64,000 nt of DNA, from the NCBI RefSeq assembly GCF_002723955.1, contig NZ_BEWN01000002.1:558001-622000 (forward strand), written 5' to 3'. Positions 34,302 to 42,740 of this stretch are shown here, piece by piece (within the stretch, counting starts at the first letter, position 1; the number at the start of each line of letters is the position of its first letter). Origin of the DNA: Gluconobacter frateurii (GTDB lineage Bacteria > Pseudomonadota > Alphaproteobacteria > Acetobacterales > Acetobacteraceae). Both the position numbers and the translations under genes were made by a program. The notes under the pieces are model-generated. The model saw only the letters and a program-made list of their open reading frames with translations, was not told the DNA's origin and searched no databases.

Positions 34302-35053
34302 TCTTTTGGTGTCGTTCTTTTGGCGAAGTTCAGACCGCCCACGACCTGTGTGGTGGGCAGGACCTCCATGAAGCTGACATTCATGCGCTGCGGTGCCGTA
34401 ACGGCGAAGGTAACGGAATTTGCGATGTCGATCGGGAGCAGGGAGTCGTATTCATCAAAGAACCGACGCTTGGCTTCTTCCATATTGCCGATCAAACGAC
34501 CGAAGACTTCCGTTTCCACTCGGGCCGGGGAAATCTCGGTGACGCGGATATGAGATCCGTACAGGTCACAGCGGAGCTGTTGGGACAGGGAATGCACGCC
34601 TGCCTTGGTCGCGTGATAGACGGTATTGCCCCCCGCAAACGCATAATGGCCAGCGATGGAGCTGATGTTGACGATATGGCCGCGATCGCGCTCGACCATG
34701 CCCGGTACAATCAGGTGCGTGAGTTGTAGAACTGCACGCAGATTGACGTCTACCAGACTGTCAATGTCTTCACGGGTTGTTTTTGCGATATTGCCACTCC
34801 GGGACTGGCCTGCGTTGTTCACGAGAACGTCGAAAGGAATTTCCTGCGTGAGCTGCTTAAGCGCATCGTAGTCCTCAACACTGATTGCATGAGGAATACA
34901 TCCCGTTTTCTCGGCCAGTTCAGCAAGGCGCCCTGCATCGCGTGCGATCGCATGAACTTCCAGGCCGCTTTCCCGAAGACGTGCGACAATAGAGGCTCCG
35001 ATGCCGGAGGAGGCTCCTGTGACAAGTGCTGTACGGTAAGGAAATTCACTCAT
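34298..35053 (-). CDS. SDR family oxidoreductase (YdfG-like), first gene of the carboxylase operon
   Basis: A 251-residue short-chain dehydrogenase. The coenzyme loop is TGASSGIGASI (9-19), followed by NNAGQSRSGNI, catalytic serine in VNISSIAGHYAF and the YxxxK pair in YHATKAGV. RVTEISPARVETEVFGR resembles the serine/3-hydroxy-acid dehydrogenase YdfG group, which oxidises beta-hydroxy acids with NADP. It leads the six-gene leftward operon, so it probably acts on a compound of the same pathway. Stop and next start overlap by 4 bp. About 420 bp of non-coding DNA lies upstream. Confidence 0.9.
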   Translation of the reverse strand: MSEFPYRTALVTGASSGIGASIVARLRESGLEVHAIARDAGRLAELAEKTGCIPHAISVEDYDALKQLTQEIPFDVLVNNAGQSRSGNIAKTTREDIDSLVDVNLRAVLQLTHLIVPGMVERDRGHIVNISSIAGHYAFAGGNTVYHATKAGVHSLSQQLRCDLYGSHIRVTEISPARVETEVFGRLIGNMEEAKRRFFDEYDSLLPIDIANSVTFAVTAPQRMNVSFMEVLPTTQVVGGLNFAKRTTPKE

Positions 35054-35176
35054 GATTGGCTGCCATCTGTTGCGGAGGAAGAGCTAGCTGCTCTTTCATT
35101 CAAGCGTATCAATGTGTCTCGAAAAACATGATAGTTCCGTAACAAAACCCGATCCAACAGAACTTCGGTCTTGGGT

Positions 35177-35193
35177 CATAAGAATATGTTATG
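35177..35193. promoter_or_regulatory. inverted repeat upstream of the carboxylase operon
   Basis: CATAA and TTATG, 7 bp apart, form a 17-bp symmetric site 124 bp upstream of the first gene of the leftward operon. Size and AT-rich character suit a LysR-type operator, and the operon encodes a LysR protein; the pairing is inferred. Confidence 0.4.
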
Positions 35194-35260
35194 TCCGGTT
35201 TTGTGAATGCCCAAAGGTTAAATTTTTTTTATCACAAGGTCTTAAAAACGCTGGACCTGG

Positions 35261-35277
35261 GTGACACTTTTTGTCAC
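35261..35277. promoter_or_regulatory. GTGACA/TGTCAC inverted repeat
   Basis: Perfect 6-bp arms around CTTTT in the divergent region, roughly 200 bp from either start codon. A regulator site of unknown identity; spacing does not fit a LysR T-N11-A site. A small hairpin in RNA is the alternative. Confidence 0.35.
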
Positions 35278-35474
35278 AGTGGCGATTGTCTGGTTAAAAA
35301 TGGCAGGTAAATGTCATGGTTTGGATCAGGCAGGGAAGAAACTCATCTGACTATCTTAGGCCAGCCGAGAAGACATGAAGCCCTTACTCCTCGTGCCACG
35401 ACCATCAAGCAACGGCAGCTTCGCTTCGAAAACTGAGTCTGGTTTTAAGTCTCATACTCTGTGGAGATTAGCCA

Positions 35475-37160
35475 ATGGCTACAACGTCTAGTGGATCGAC
35501 TTTCAGTGGCACCGTAGGGCCAGGGCAAAGTCAGGTTGCGCTCTCGGGCGCGAAAGTTGTTTCTGCAACTGTGTCAGGAAGTGGTGCAGTCCTGACTGTT
35601 TCGTCTGGCGCGAGCCTGACCGGAACGACTGTGGTTGCTGGTGGATCTATTCAGCTTTACGCCGGTAGTGGCAGCGCAAGTGGCAATATTATTAGTTCGG
35701 GTGGCGTCCTGAACGTTGCCCCCGGCGCCGCGACAAGCAAGGACACGATCTACTCTGGTGGCGTAGTGAACTACTCCAGTGGTTCGACGGTTACTTCAGG
35801 GGGAGAGACGGTCTCGTATGGTGGCCGCGTTGTTCTGGGATATGGTGCCATCGTTAGCGGAGTTGGCGCAACAATCAGCTCCGGTGGAACAGTCGAAATC
35901 ATTAACGGCGTCAATTACGTCAATGGCGCGACCATTAATGTCCTCGAAGGCGGCGTCGTTGATTTCAACGCTGTTCAGTACAGTTCTGGATACACGTATT
36001 CGGGTGTTGTCAGCGGTAACCGTCTGGCAGCCTATGTGAATGGTGGCTTCACGGCTTACGTCTATCTCAGCACCAGTGCCTATAGCGGTCAGACCTTCTA
36101 CGGCAGCAAAGATCCGTATGATAATGGGCTGGACATCATCATCTGCTATCTTGCAGGCACGATGATCCGGATGGCCGATGGCAGCGAACATGCTGTTGAA
36201 GACATCACGGTTGGCGACGAGATTCAGACGCTCGTTGACGGTCAGGTTCAGACGCAGGCTGTTACCTGGGCAGGCGCCAAAAAGCAGGTTGTTCAGGCTG
36301 GTGTGCCAGATGACCGTGCAGGCTATCCGGTGCGGGTCCGGGCAGGGGCACTTGGCGATGGTGTTCCTTACAAGGATCTACTCGTTACTGCTGATCATTG
36401 CCTGTATCTTGAAGGTCGTTTCGTTCCCGTCCGTATGCTGGTCAATGGTGCGTCAATTGATTACGATCGTTCGATCACTGAATTCACCTACTATCATATC
36501 GAGACCGAGCGTCATTCCGTAATCTGGGCTGACGGTGCTCTGGCGGAGAGCTATCTTGATACCGGTAACCGTCGTGGCTTCTCGCAGCACGGTCAGATTG
36601 CTGTTCTCAAGCCCCGGTCAACGAACTGGGTGGAGGATGCTGCCGCGCCGCTCTGTGTGGACCGGGAATTCGTAGAGCCGATCTATAACCGGATTATTGA
36701 ACGCTGCGGCAATGTAGTGCGTGCGACTGAGACCGTCAGTGATCCAGCGCTCTCTCTGATCACGAATGAGGGGCATAAGGTCGAGGCTATCCGCCATAAC
36801 GGCCAGCAGGTCATGTTCCTTCTGCCTGCGGGTACGACCTCCGTCCACATGGTGTCTCGGGCTTCTCGCCCATGTGACATCGTGGGGCCGTTTGTGGATG
36901 ACCGTCGGGAACTGGGCGTACAGGTGCGCGATATCAGTTTGTGGTCTGGCAACAAGCACACGGTGATCGATACGCATCTCATGCACGATCATTCTGGGTG
37001 GCATGGTCGTGAAGAAGGCTCGCGTCGCTGGACCAACGGAAATGCGTTCCTGCCACTTCCTTCGCGACTGACTGAAGAAACGCTGTTGAGCGTCGAAGTC
37101 GTTGCGGGTGGTCCGTACCTTGAAAAGGCTGAGAGCCCTGTTCTCCTGAAGACGGCCTGA
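35475..37160 (+). CDS. Hint-domain surface protein with AIDA-like glycine/serine repeats
   Basis: A 561-residue protein with two parts. Residues 1-170 form degenerate repeats built on SGG-x-V and GxTV units (VSSGASL, ISSGGVLNV, IYSGGVVNY, ISSGGTVEI), predicted to fold as a beta-solenoid like adhesin passengers. Residues 222-370 are a Hint_2 domain: Cys224 in ICYLAGTMIRMADG, VEDITVGDEI, PVRVRAGALGDG and TADHCLYLEGRFVPVR with His308, then AESYLD. The last 190 residues are not recognised. No classical signal peptide or barrel is seen, so export is probably by another route. GGAG precedes the ATG. Hint domains can self-cleave, but this family's activity is largely untested. Confidence 0.85.
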   Translation: MATTSSGSTFSGTVGPGQSQVALSGAKVVSATVSGSGAVLTVSSGASLTGTTVVAGGSIQLYAGSGSASGNIISSGGVLNVAPGAATSKDTIYSGGVVNYSSGSTVTSGGETVSYGGRVVLGYGAIVSGVGATISSGGTVEIINGVNYVNGATINVLEGGVVDFNAVQYSSGYTYSGVVSGNRLAAYVNGGFTAYVYLSTSAYSGQTFYGSKDPYDNGLDIIICYLAGTMIRMADGSEHAVEDITVGDEIQTLVDGQVQTQAVTWAGAKKQVVQAGVPDDRAGYPVRVRAGALGDGVPYKDLLVTADHCLYLEGRFVPVRMLVNGASIDYDRSITEFTYYHIETERHSVIWADGALAESYLDTGNRRGFSQHGQIAVLKPRSTNWVEDAAAPLCVDREFVEPIYNRIIERCGNVVRATETVSDPALSLITNEGHKVEAIRHNGQQVMFLLPAGTTSVHMVSRASRPCDIVGPFVDDRRELGVQVRDISLWSGNKHTVIDTHLMHDHSGWHGREEGSRRWTNGNAFLPLPSRLTEETLLSVEVVAGGPYLEKAESPVLLKTA

Positions 37161-37176
37161 GCTTTCCGCCGCTGTT

Positions 37177-37218
37177 AAGAATCCTGCTGCCGTATCATGG
37201 TTCGGCAGCAGGGTTCTT
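37177..37218. terminator. bidirectional stem-loop terminator
   Basis: Arms of 16 nt (37177-37192, 37203-37218) pair except for one G-T position around a 10-nt loop. The core CCTGCTGCCG/CGGCAGCAGG is GC-rich. It separates the converging Hint-protein and siderophore receptor genes. T-runs are short, so Rho may assist. Confidence 0.65.
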
Positions 37219-37225
37219 CAGATTA

Positions 37226-39433
37226 TTACCAGCTATACCCTATGCTGGCCTGCGCATTACGCCGCTCTCCGTAATAGCAGTATTCTCCATCTGATCCGTA
37301 AGCGAAGCAGTTGGCGATATAGTTCTTGTCAAAGAGATTACGGACGCTTGCTGACGCTTTCCATCCACGAAGCGAGTGAGACATGTTCGCCAGATCGTAG
37401 CTGATGGATGCGTCAAAGAGAGCGTATTGTGGGAGCCATACGCTGCCATATGTCGCTTCACCCCCATAAGTTTTCGCCGAGTACCGCATGCCCCCACCGA
37501 AGCCAAAGCCTTTGAGTGGTCCGGATGGCATCGTGTAGAATGCGAACAGGGACGCATTTCCCTTGCCGGATTGAATCAATGGCTTGCCCGTTGAGTCATC
37601 CTTGATCTTCTGGAAGCTTACCGCTGCTGTCAGCATAAGATTATGGAACGGCTCGGCGTGGGCTTCAAACTCAAAGCCATCCGAATGAACCAGTCCGCTC
37701 TGTACGCTGTATCCAGTATTGGCGACTGAGACGAGGACGTTACTCTGCTCGATATGGAAGCCAGCCGCCGTGAGCAGGAGGGACGTGCCGGGAACCTGAT
37801 ATTTGAGACCACCTTCAAGTTGCTTGCCGAGGGAAGGGTTGGCCTGTCGTACAGTCGCGCCTCCATCATTGGAGACAGAACCAGACTGTGGCTGGAAGGA
37901 TGTCGAATAGCTGATGTAGGGCGAGAGGCCGAAGTCGAAGTGATAGAGGCCCGAGGCACGCCAGGTAATCTGGCTGGAATTCTGGCGGCTGTCAGAGGGT
38001 GTCAGAGACTCAACCTGATGGGAGCGGTACCAGTCATTGCGGATGCTGCCTGTCAGGATCAGCCGATGCCATCGGATTTCATCCTGACCGTAAGCACCGA
38101 TCTGATGGGAATGCGTGACGTAATTCAGATAGGGCGAAAGAGCAGGAATGTTCATGTGATAGTCAGGGTGCAGCACGTCCAGATCCGGGGCTTCACCATA
38201 GGCTTCCGCATCGTTCGCTTTCTGCTGCATGTAGTCAAAGCCGAACATCAGGGCATGACGAAGTGGCCCGGTGCGAACACGACCTTTGAACTGGCTGTCA
38301 AAGGCCAGATTGTAAGTGTGTTCCTGCGTTCCGTATGCTGAGCGGGAGAGCATTTCACCGCTAGTGCCATCATCGCTGTCGTAATAGCCATTATTATAGA
38401 CACTGCGGTAAATGGTCTTGATATCGTCGTAACGTCCGCGCGTGCTGAAGCTCCAGTCATCGTTGAAGCGATGATTGAGGATATAAGTAATCGCACCCTG
38501 CTTGCGGTTGAACTTCTCAGATGGCACGTCGCCATCATAGAAATTCCGAGGCAGATAGCCGTATGACGCCCGCTTGAGCGAGCCGACCAGAGGCACACCG
38601 CCGTATGAGCCGCTCTCAGGATCATACTGATAATTGCCGAGAAGGGTGAGGGTGGTTGGTCCGTCACCACCAAACGTAACGGCCGGGCTGATGCTGAAGC
38701 GTCGGCTTCCTGTTCTGCTGAGTTGAGTGTGCTGTCCGTTGATTGTGCCATAGAGCCGGTAGCGGACGAGCCCATCGTTGGTCGCAAATCCACCGACATC
38801 TGCATCGACACGATAAAGATCGAACATGCCGCCGGTTGTGTTGACACTGCCGTAAAACCGCTGGTCAGTCGGCAGTTTGCTGGACAATGCGGTCAGGCCA
38901 CCGGGGCTGGACTGACCATAAAGCGCAGAAGCTGGCCCTTTGAGAAGTTCCACACGATCAAGGCGGAACGTGTCTGTCTGGGCTACGGCAAAGCCTGTTG
39001 GGCTGTCCTGAAACTTCAGCCCATCCAGGAAGGTCGGTACCGTGAAACCGCGCAGATCGAAGAGGTCATAGCGTGTACCTTCTCCGCCACGTGTGTCAGC
39101 AGTGATGCCGGCAGCATAGCGCACGGCCTGATTGAGGGTCAGGACACCGCGGACGTCCATTTCGTCACGGGTAATGACGGTGACGGACTGTGCGGTTTCG
39201 ACAAGGGGGGTGTTTGTCTTTGTTGCGGAAGACGCAATCGTCGATGTTTTGCGACCGCGGACTTCAACCCGATCAACTGAAGGATTATGGGTCTTGGATT
39301 TCTCAGTGGCAGTCTGAGTGGTTGTTTTGGATTGGCGGGGTTCGTCGGGTTTCTTTTCCTGATCGGCAGCGAAGGCCGTGTCGCTCAGGATGAGCGAGAA
39401 AAGAACCGTGTAAATCATCCTGTTGCGCTGCAT
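37226..39433 (-). CDS. TonB-dependent siderophore receptor
   Basis: A 735-residue outer-membrane receptor. A signal peptide (MQRNRMIYTVLFSLILSDTAFA) is followed by a Lys/Thr-rich linker with a TonB-box-like VDRVEVRGRK. The plug reads TPLVETAQSVTVITRDEMDVRGVLTLNQAVRYAAGI, typical of the FhuA/FpvA-type siderophore group, then FDLRGFTVPTFLDGLKF and VELLKGPASALYGQSSPGG. The barrel ends in ASIGYSW with an aromatic last residue. ATG 39433 is preferred over a TTG two codons upstream. A Fur-like site lies in the 5' region and an AraC-type regulator gene is immediately upstream, so both iron and ligand control are expected. Confidence 0.93.
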   Translation of the reverse strand: MQRNRMIYTVLFSLILSDTAFAADQEKKPDEPRQSKTTTQTATEKSKTHNPSVDRVEVRGRKTSTIASSATKTNTPLVETAQSVTVITRDEMDVRGVLTLNQAVRYAAGITADTRGGEGTRYDLFDLRGFTVPTFLDGLKFQDSPTGFAVAQTDTFRLDRVELLKGPASALYGQSSPGGLTALSSKLPTDQRFYGSVNTTGGMFDLYRVDADVGGFATNDGLVRYRLYGTINGQHTQLSRTGSRRFSISPAVTFGGDGPTTLTLLGNYQYDPESGSYGGVPLVGSLKRASYGYLPRNFYDGDVPSEKFNRKQGAITYILNHRFNDDWSFSTRGRYDDIKTIYRSVYNNGYYDSDDGTSGEMLSRSAYGTQEHTYNLAFDSQFKGRVRTGPLRHALMFGFDYMQQKANDAEAYGEAPDLDVLHPDYHMNIPALSPYLNYVTHSHQIGAYGQDEIRWHRLILTGSIRNDWYRSHQVESLTPSDSRQNSSQITWRASGLYHFDFGLSPYISYSTSFQPQSGSVSNDGGATVRQANPSLGKQLEGGLKYQVPGTSLLLTAAGFHIEQSNVLVSVANTGYSVQSGLVHSDGFEFEAHAEPFHNLMLTAAVSFQKIKDDSTGKPLIQSGKGNASLFAFYTMPSGPLKGFGFGGGMRYSAKTYGGEATYGSVWLPQYALFDASISYDLANMSHSLRGWKASASVRNLFDKNYIANCFAYGSDGEYCYYGERRNAQASIGYSW

Positions 39434-39491
39434 ACCCAACTCATTTCGTTACCGGCTTGTGCTGGCTGCGAGGCAGAAACCGGCTTTATTG

Positions 39492-39508
39492 TTAAGAATG
39501 ATACTTAA
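39492..39508. promoter_or_regulatory. Fur-like box upstream of the siderophore receptor
   Basis: TTAAG-N7-CTTAA forms a 17-bp imperfectly Fur-like palindrome (reading leftward ...AAGTATCATTCTTAA), 58 bp upstream of the receptor start. The central ATCATT resembles the NAT triplets of Fur boxes. Assignment rests on this likeness and on the target's function. Confidence 0.45.
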
Positions 39509-39678
39509 TTGCGCTCCTATCTGTGTTCGGAAATGGCATCAAGCAGCCAGAAGGCTGTTGGCCCAAACGCGATTGAATTCTGCCTGATTGCTGAGATTTG
39601 GTCCGTTTGAAGAGCAGAGAGTGCTTGGAGGAACAGCTTTATGAACTGCGTACGGGTCGGTAATCTGAGGACAACGCC

Positions 39679-40461
39679 TTACGACCGTATGGCTGAAGTG
39701 GGGCTTGCGCGGAGTGTTCGGGGGGCAACACCAAAAGTTTTGTGGAACATGGCGCTGAAGCTGCTGGCATTATCATAGCCGAGATCGAATGCGACTTCGG
39801 CAATAGACTGGCCAGTTGCAATCCGGGAAGCCGCTTCAACGACCCGCACTCGGCGACGCCATGCGGCAAAGCCCAATCCCATTTCCTGTTGAAAGAGACG
39901 GGTGAAAGTCCGTCGGGCCATCCCTGCTTCCCGGGCCCAGTAATCGATGTCACGGGAGTTCCCTGGGTGTGCGATAATCGCCTCACACACACGACGCAGA
40001 CGGGGATCGGAAGGAAACAGCAGGCGATCTGCGATGCGAGGTACACGGCCAATTTCATCAAGCAGAAGGCGGCCGATAGTCAACATTCGCTCGTCCATGG
40101 CGAATTCGAAACTCATGGCAATGATTGCGTCTATGAGACCTCGTATCAGGGAAGAGGCTTCAAACATCTTGCACGGGAGATCAGCGGCTCCGGTGAAACC
40201 CGGATCGACATAAATGACCTGAAATAGCAGATCGGTCCGGCATGTTGCCTGATGGACGGTGTTGGCGGGAAGCCAGAGCGCCTGACCGGGGCGAAGTACA
40301 AAACTTTCATCATGCGTGTTGACGGTCACGCTACCGGCCAGAAATACCGACAGTTGTGCGCGGTCATGGGTATGAAACCCATCCACGAAACCTCCGGCAT
40401 AGTAATCCTCGAAACCAACCACAGGGGGTGGATGCAAGGGCAGGTCGGATGTCCGTTTCAT
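39679..40461 (-). CDS. AraC family transcriptional regulator with cupin sensor
   Basis: A 260-residue regulator. Residues 20-110 are a cupin fold (FHTHDRAQLSVFLAGSVTVNTHDESFVLRPGQALWLPANTVHQ) that probably senses the inducer, and residues 160-250 carry two helix-turn-helix units (MARRTFTRLFQQEMGLGFAAWRRRVRVVEAASRIATGQSIAEVAFDLGYDNASSFSAMFHKTFGVAPRTLR). The DNA-binding part is close to the YqhC/NimR type of cupin-AraC proteins. The gene precedes the siderophore receptor on the same strand with about 245 bp between, including the Fur-like box, so it is a candidate regulator of that receptor. Ligand unknown. Confidence 0.9.
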   Translation of the reverse strand: MKRTSDLPLHPPPVVGFEDYYAGGFVDGFHTHDRAQLSVFLAGSVTVNTHDESFVLRPGQALWLPANTVHQATCRTDLLFQVIYVDPGFTGAADLPCKMFEASSLIRGLIDAIIAMSFEFAMDERMLTIGRLLLDEIGRVPRIADRLLFPSDPRLRRVCEAIIAHPGNSRDIDYWAREAGMARRTFTRLFQQEMGLGFAAWRRRVRVVEAASRIATGQSIAEVAFDLGYDNASSFSAMFHKTFGVAPRTLRASPTSAIRS

Positions 40462-40588
40462 GGTGTTTCGATCAAGACTGTCTTAAGGAACGTGCCGTGG
40501 CACTTTAGAATGCTCGGCGGCCTTCTCTCCATAAACAGAGAGAGGAGGCCGCCATCCAGTCCTTTCGGGCAAGAAAGGCTCGGAAACG

Positions 40589-41125
40589 TCAGTCCTGTTT
40601 CAGGATGCCGCAGGCGACGCGGGCACCGGAACCGCCGATTGGCTGGGTTTTGTAATCGTCGGCCTGAGCGTGAATGACCACCGAACTTCCGTCAGCATCC
40701 AGCAGCGCTGCACGTGAAGACGTGCCTCGCAGGGAAACAAACGTCGAGTAGATTTCTGCGGATGCAGTGCCGTCCGGGGCGGCATAAATGTTGGGCAGAT
40801 CGCCAAAATCATTCGCATTGTCATTCAGGAGGCCATGCACGACGGACTTGGCCGTGTGAACATGCGCTCCAGCGCTCGTGAACTTCGGCGCGGCGCAGTC
40901 GCCTTTTTCATGGAAGTGAATTCCGTGCCAGCCGGGCGTAAGGCCTTTGGCTTCGATATGCAGCAGAACACCCTTCGGGGCTTCTGTAACCTGAAGTGTG
41001 CCCGCCGGTTTCCCGTTTGTATCGATGAGGCTTGCTGTGGCTGTCTCGGCAGAGAAAGCAACGGATGGCGCGGTTACCAGACCGATCGTCAAAAGGGCCC
41101 AGAGCGTCGGTTTCAGCGTGAACAT
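40589..41125 (-). CDS. sodC: superoxide dismutase, Cu-Zn family (periplasmic)
   Basis: SodC dismutates superoxide in the periplasm. The 178-residue protein has a signal peptide (MFTLKPTLWALLTIGLVTAPSVAFSAETA) and the copper/zinc ligand pattern: GIHFHEKGDC with two histidines and the disulfide cysteine, SAGAHVHT, and VVIHAQADD with a late histidine; the second cysteine is in GARVACGIL. The usual active-site arginine region near the C-terminus reads GGSGARVACG as expected. The frame extends upstream to 41206, but that adds a non-signal lead; ATG 41125 gives the proper export signal. It lies upstream of the AraC gene on the same strand, 128 bp away. Confidence 0.92.
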   Translation of the reverse strand: MFTLKPTLWALLTIGLVTAPSVAFSAETATASLIDTNGKPAGTLQVTEAPKGVLLHIEAKGLTPGWHGIHFHEKGDCAAPKFTSAGAHVHTAKSVVHGLLNDNANDFGDLPNIYAAPDGTASAEIYSTFVSLRGTSSRAALLDADGSSVVIHAQADDYKTQPIGGSGARVACGILKQD

Positions 41126-41455
41126 TGAAAAATGCTTTCTCTGTTGAGGAGAATGGAGTGCTGTCTTGTGGGTGACGTTGTCGTAAATCAGAATGAATAT
41201 CAACAACGTTTGCGTTTACCATCTTCTCTTCTGCGAGAGCATCATGGAGCTGCGCCTGTTTCGTTTTCCCGCCACATCAGCGGAAAGGCCATCGGGTATG
41301 GACAGCGCGCCATAACGGCGAATTCTCAGCATCCGTTATATGACAAAACGAAAACCAGTCACGAACACCGTTTCTTTCGTTTTATTCTAGCGTGAAGCAT
41401 GGCAGAAGGCGATTTCGTCCCGCGTGATAGCTTCATCACAGTGGTCAGGGAAATT

Positions 41456-42658
41456 ATGCTTTTCAAAACTCTTCCCACGCAGACCGTTATTGGCCTGTGT
41501 GCACTATTCGCGTGTACTTTTACCGCGCTGACCAGTGAAGTCGCGCCTGTTGGCCTGCTGATCGACATGGCGCAGGCATTCCATATTGCCGAAGGTCAGG
41601 CAGGACTGGCTGTCAGTGCATTTGCTCTGATGGTTGCTCTGGGCGCCGTGCCTTTGACTATTCTGACGGCTGCAATCGATCGCAAGAGACTGATGCTGCT
41701 GTCTTTGGGTGGCTATGTTCTTTCCAATCTGATTGTCGCTCTTGCTCCGACATTTCTGGTCTTATGTGCCGGCCGCGCTCTTGGTGGAATCGCGCACGCG
41801 CTGCTGATGTCGATTGTCTCAGCTTATGCGGCCCGGCTTGTGCCCCCCAAGATGACCGGAAGAGCCATTTCGTTTGTCTATGGTGGAACGTCCTTGGGTT
41901 CTATTCTGGGTGTGCCTGGCGCGGCCGCTATCGGGCATTTCGCCAGCTGGCGTGTTGCGATGCTGGTTATGACAGGTATTGCCGTGCTGCTGACGGCCTG
42001 CGTAGCCTTTTTCCTGCCGCCAGTCGCGACATCCGGAGACGCAAGCACGAACTTACCCTCAATGGGGTCGCGGAAAGCCATGCGGATCTTCCTGATGGTT
42101 GTGGCTATTGATGCGATCTTCTTCGTCGCTCACAACATGCTCTACACATATGTCACCCCTCTGCTGCTGGCCCATGGCCTTCCCAAAGGGGTTCTCAGCG
42201 TTGCGCTTCTTCTGACCGGCGCTGTGAGTATTCTGGGACTATGGGGGGCTGGTCAGATTGTAGATCGCTGGCCTGCCGCAGGAATGTTCGCAGGGGGAAT
42301 GGCCATGCTGATTGGCATGGGGCTCATGTATGGACACATTCTCTCTGGGTGGGGGTCTGTAGCGTCAGTTGCTCTTTGGTGTAGCGGCTATTCGGCCATC
42401 ATCCCGTTTGTCATGTCAGGGGCAATTCGTGCACGCGCAACCCGCCCGGACGTGGCCGGAGCGGCCATCAATGGGGGTAGCAATCTTGGTATTCTTCTGG
42501 GCTCCGCGCTGGGCGGCCAGATTCTGACCTGGAGCGGTTTCAATACACTCACCCCGATTGCCATTGTCATCACACTGAGTGCCATTCTGCTGGCAGTTCT
42601 TAATCCTGAATCATTTCCTCGAACGCTTCATTCCTCTGAGGATGAAGCGACGTCCTGA
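41456..42658 (+). CDS. MFS transporter (AraJ-like efflux permease)
   Basis: A twelve-helix permease of about 400 residues in the DHA1/AraJ group. The first helix CALFACTFTALTSEVAPVGLLIDMAQAFHIAEGQAG is typical of this group (FxxxxxE..P.GLL..+A..+.+....AG), and RALGGIAHALLMSIVSAYAARLVPPKMTGRAISFVYGGTSLGSILGVPGAAAIG is the following conserved region with motif C-like G/P residues, indicating an exporter. Start: ATG 41456 has AGGGA six bases upstream; an in-frame ATG at 41399 adds 19 polar residues. It ends at a strong terminator. Substrate may be a sugar, sugar alcohol or drug; the sequence does not settle it. Confidence 0.88.
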   Translation: MLFKTLPTQTVIGLCALFACTFTALTSEVAPVGLLIDMAQAFHIAEGQAGLAVSAFALMVALGAVPLTILTAAIDRKRLMLLSLGGYVLSNLIVALAPTFLVLCAGRALGGIAHALLMSIVSAYAARLVPPKMTGRAISFVYGGTSLGSILGVPGAAAIGHFASWRVAMLVMTGIAVLLTACVAFFLPPVATSGDASTNLPSMGSRKAMRIFLMVVAIDAIFFVAHNMLYTYVTPLLLAHGLPKGVLSVALLLTGAVSILGLWGAGQIVDRWPAAGMFAGGMAMLIGMGLMYGHILSGWGSVASVALWCSGYSAIIPFVMSGAIRARATRPDVAGAAINGGSNLGILLGSALGGQILTWSGFNTLTPIAIVITLSAILLAVLNPESFPRTLHSSEDEATS

Positions 42659-42663
42659 AAACG

Positions 42664-42700
42664 AGAAAGGGGGCCGGATGAAAAACCCAGCCCCCTTTCT
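42664..42700. terminator. bidirectional intrinsic terminator
   Basis: AGAAAGGGGGC and GCCCCCTTTCT form perfect 11-bp arms around a 15-nt loop, with a pyrimidine tract (TTTCTTCTCT) following. It separates the rightward MFS gene from the leftward TonB receptor gene ending at 42741. Confidence 0.85.
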
Positions 42701-42740
42701 TCTCTGTCGATCCAGCCCCGAAAGACTGGACTTCACGTTA

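Larger units (their letters stand above)
35054..35474. other. divergent intergenic control region between the carboxylase operon and the Hint-domain gene
   Basis: No gene is seen. The region is AT-rich around 35215-35250 and contains two inverted repeats (35177-35193, 35261-35277), listed separately, which could serve the leftward operon, the rightward gene or both. No obvious terminator, and no open frame with a ribosome site. Confidence 0.6.
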
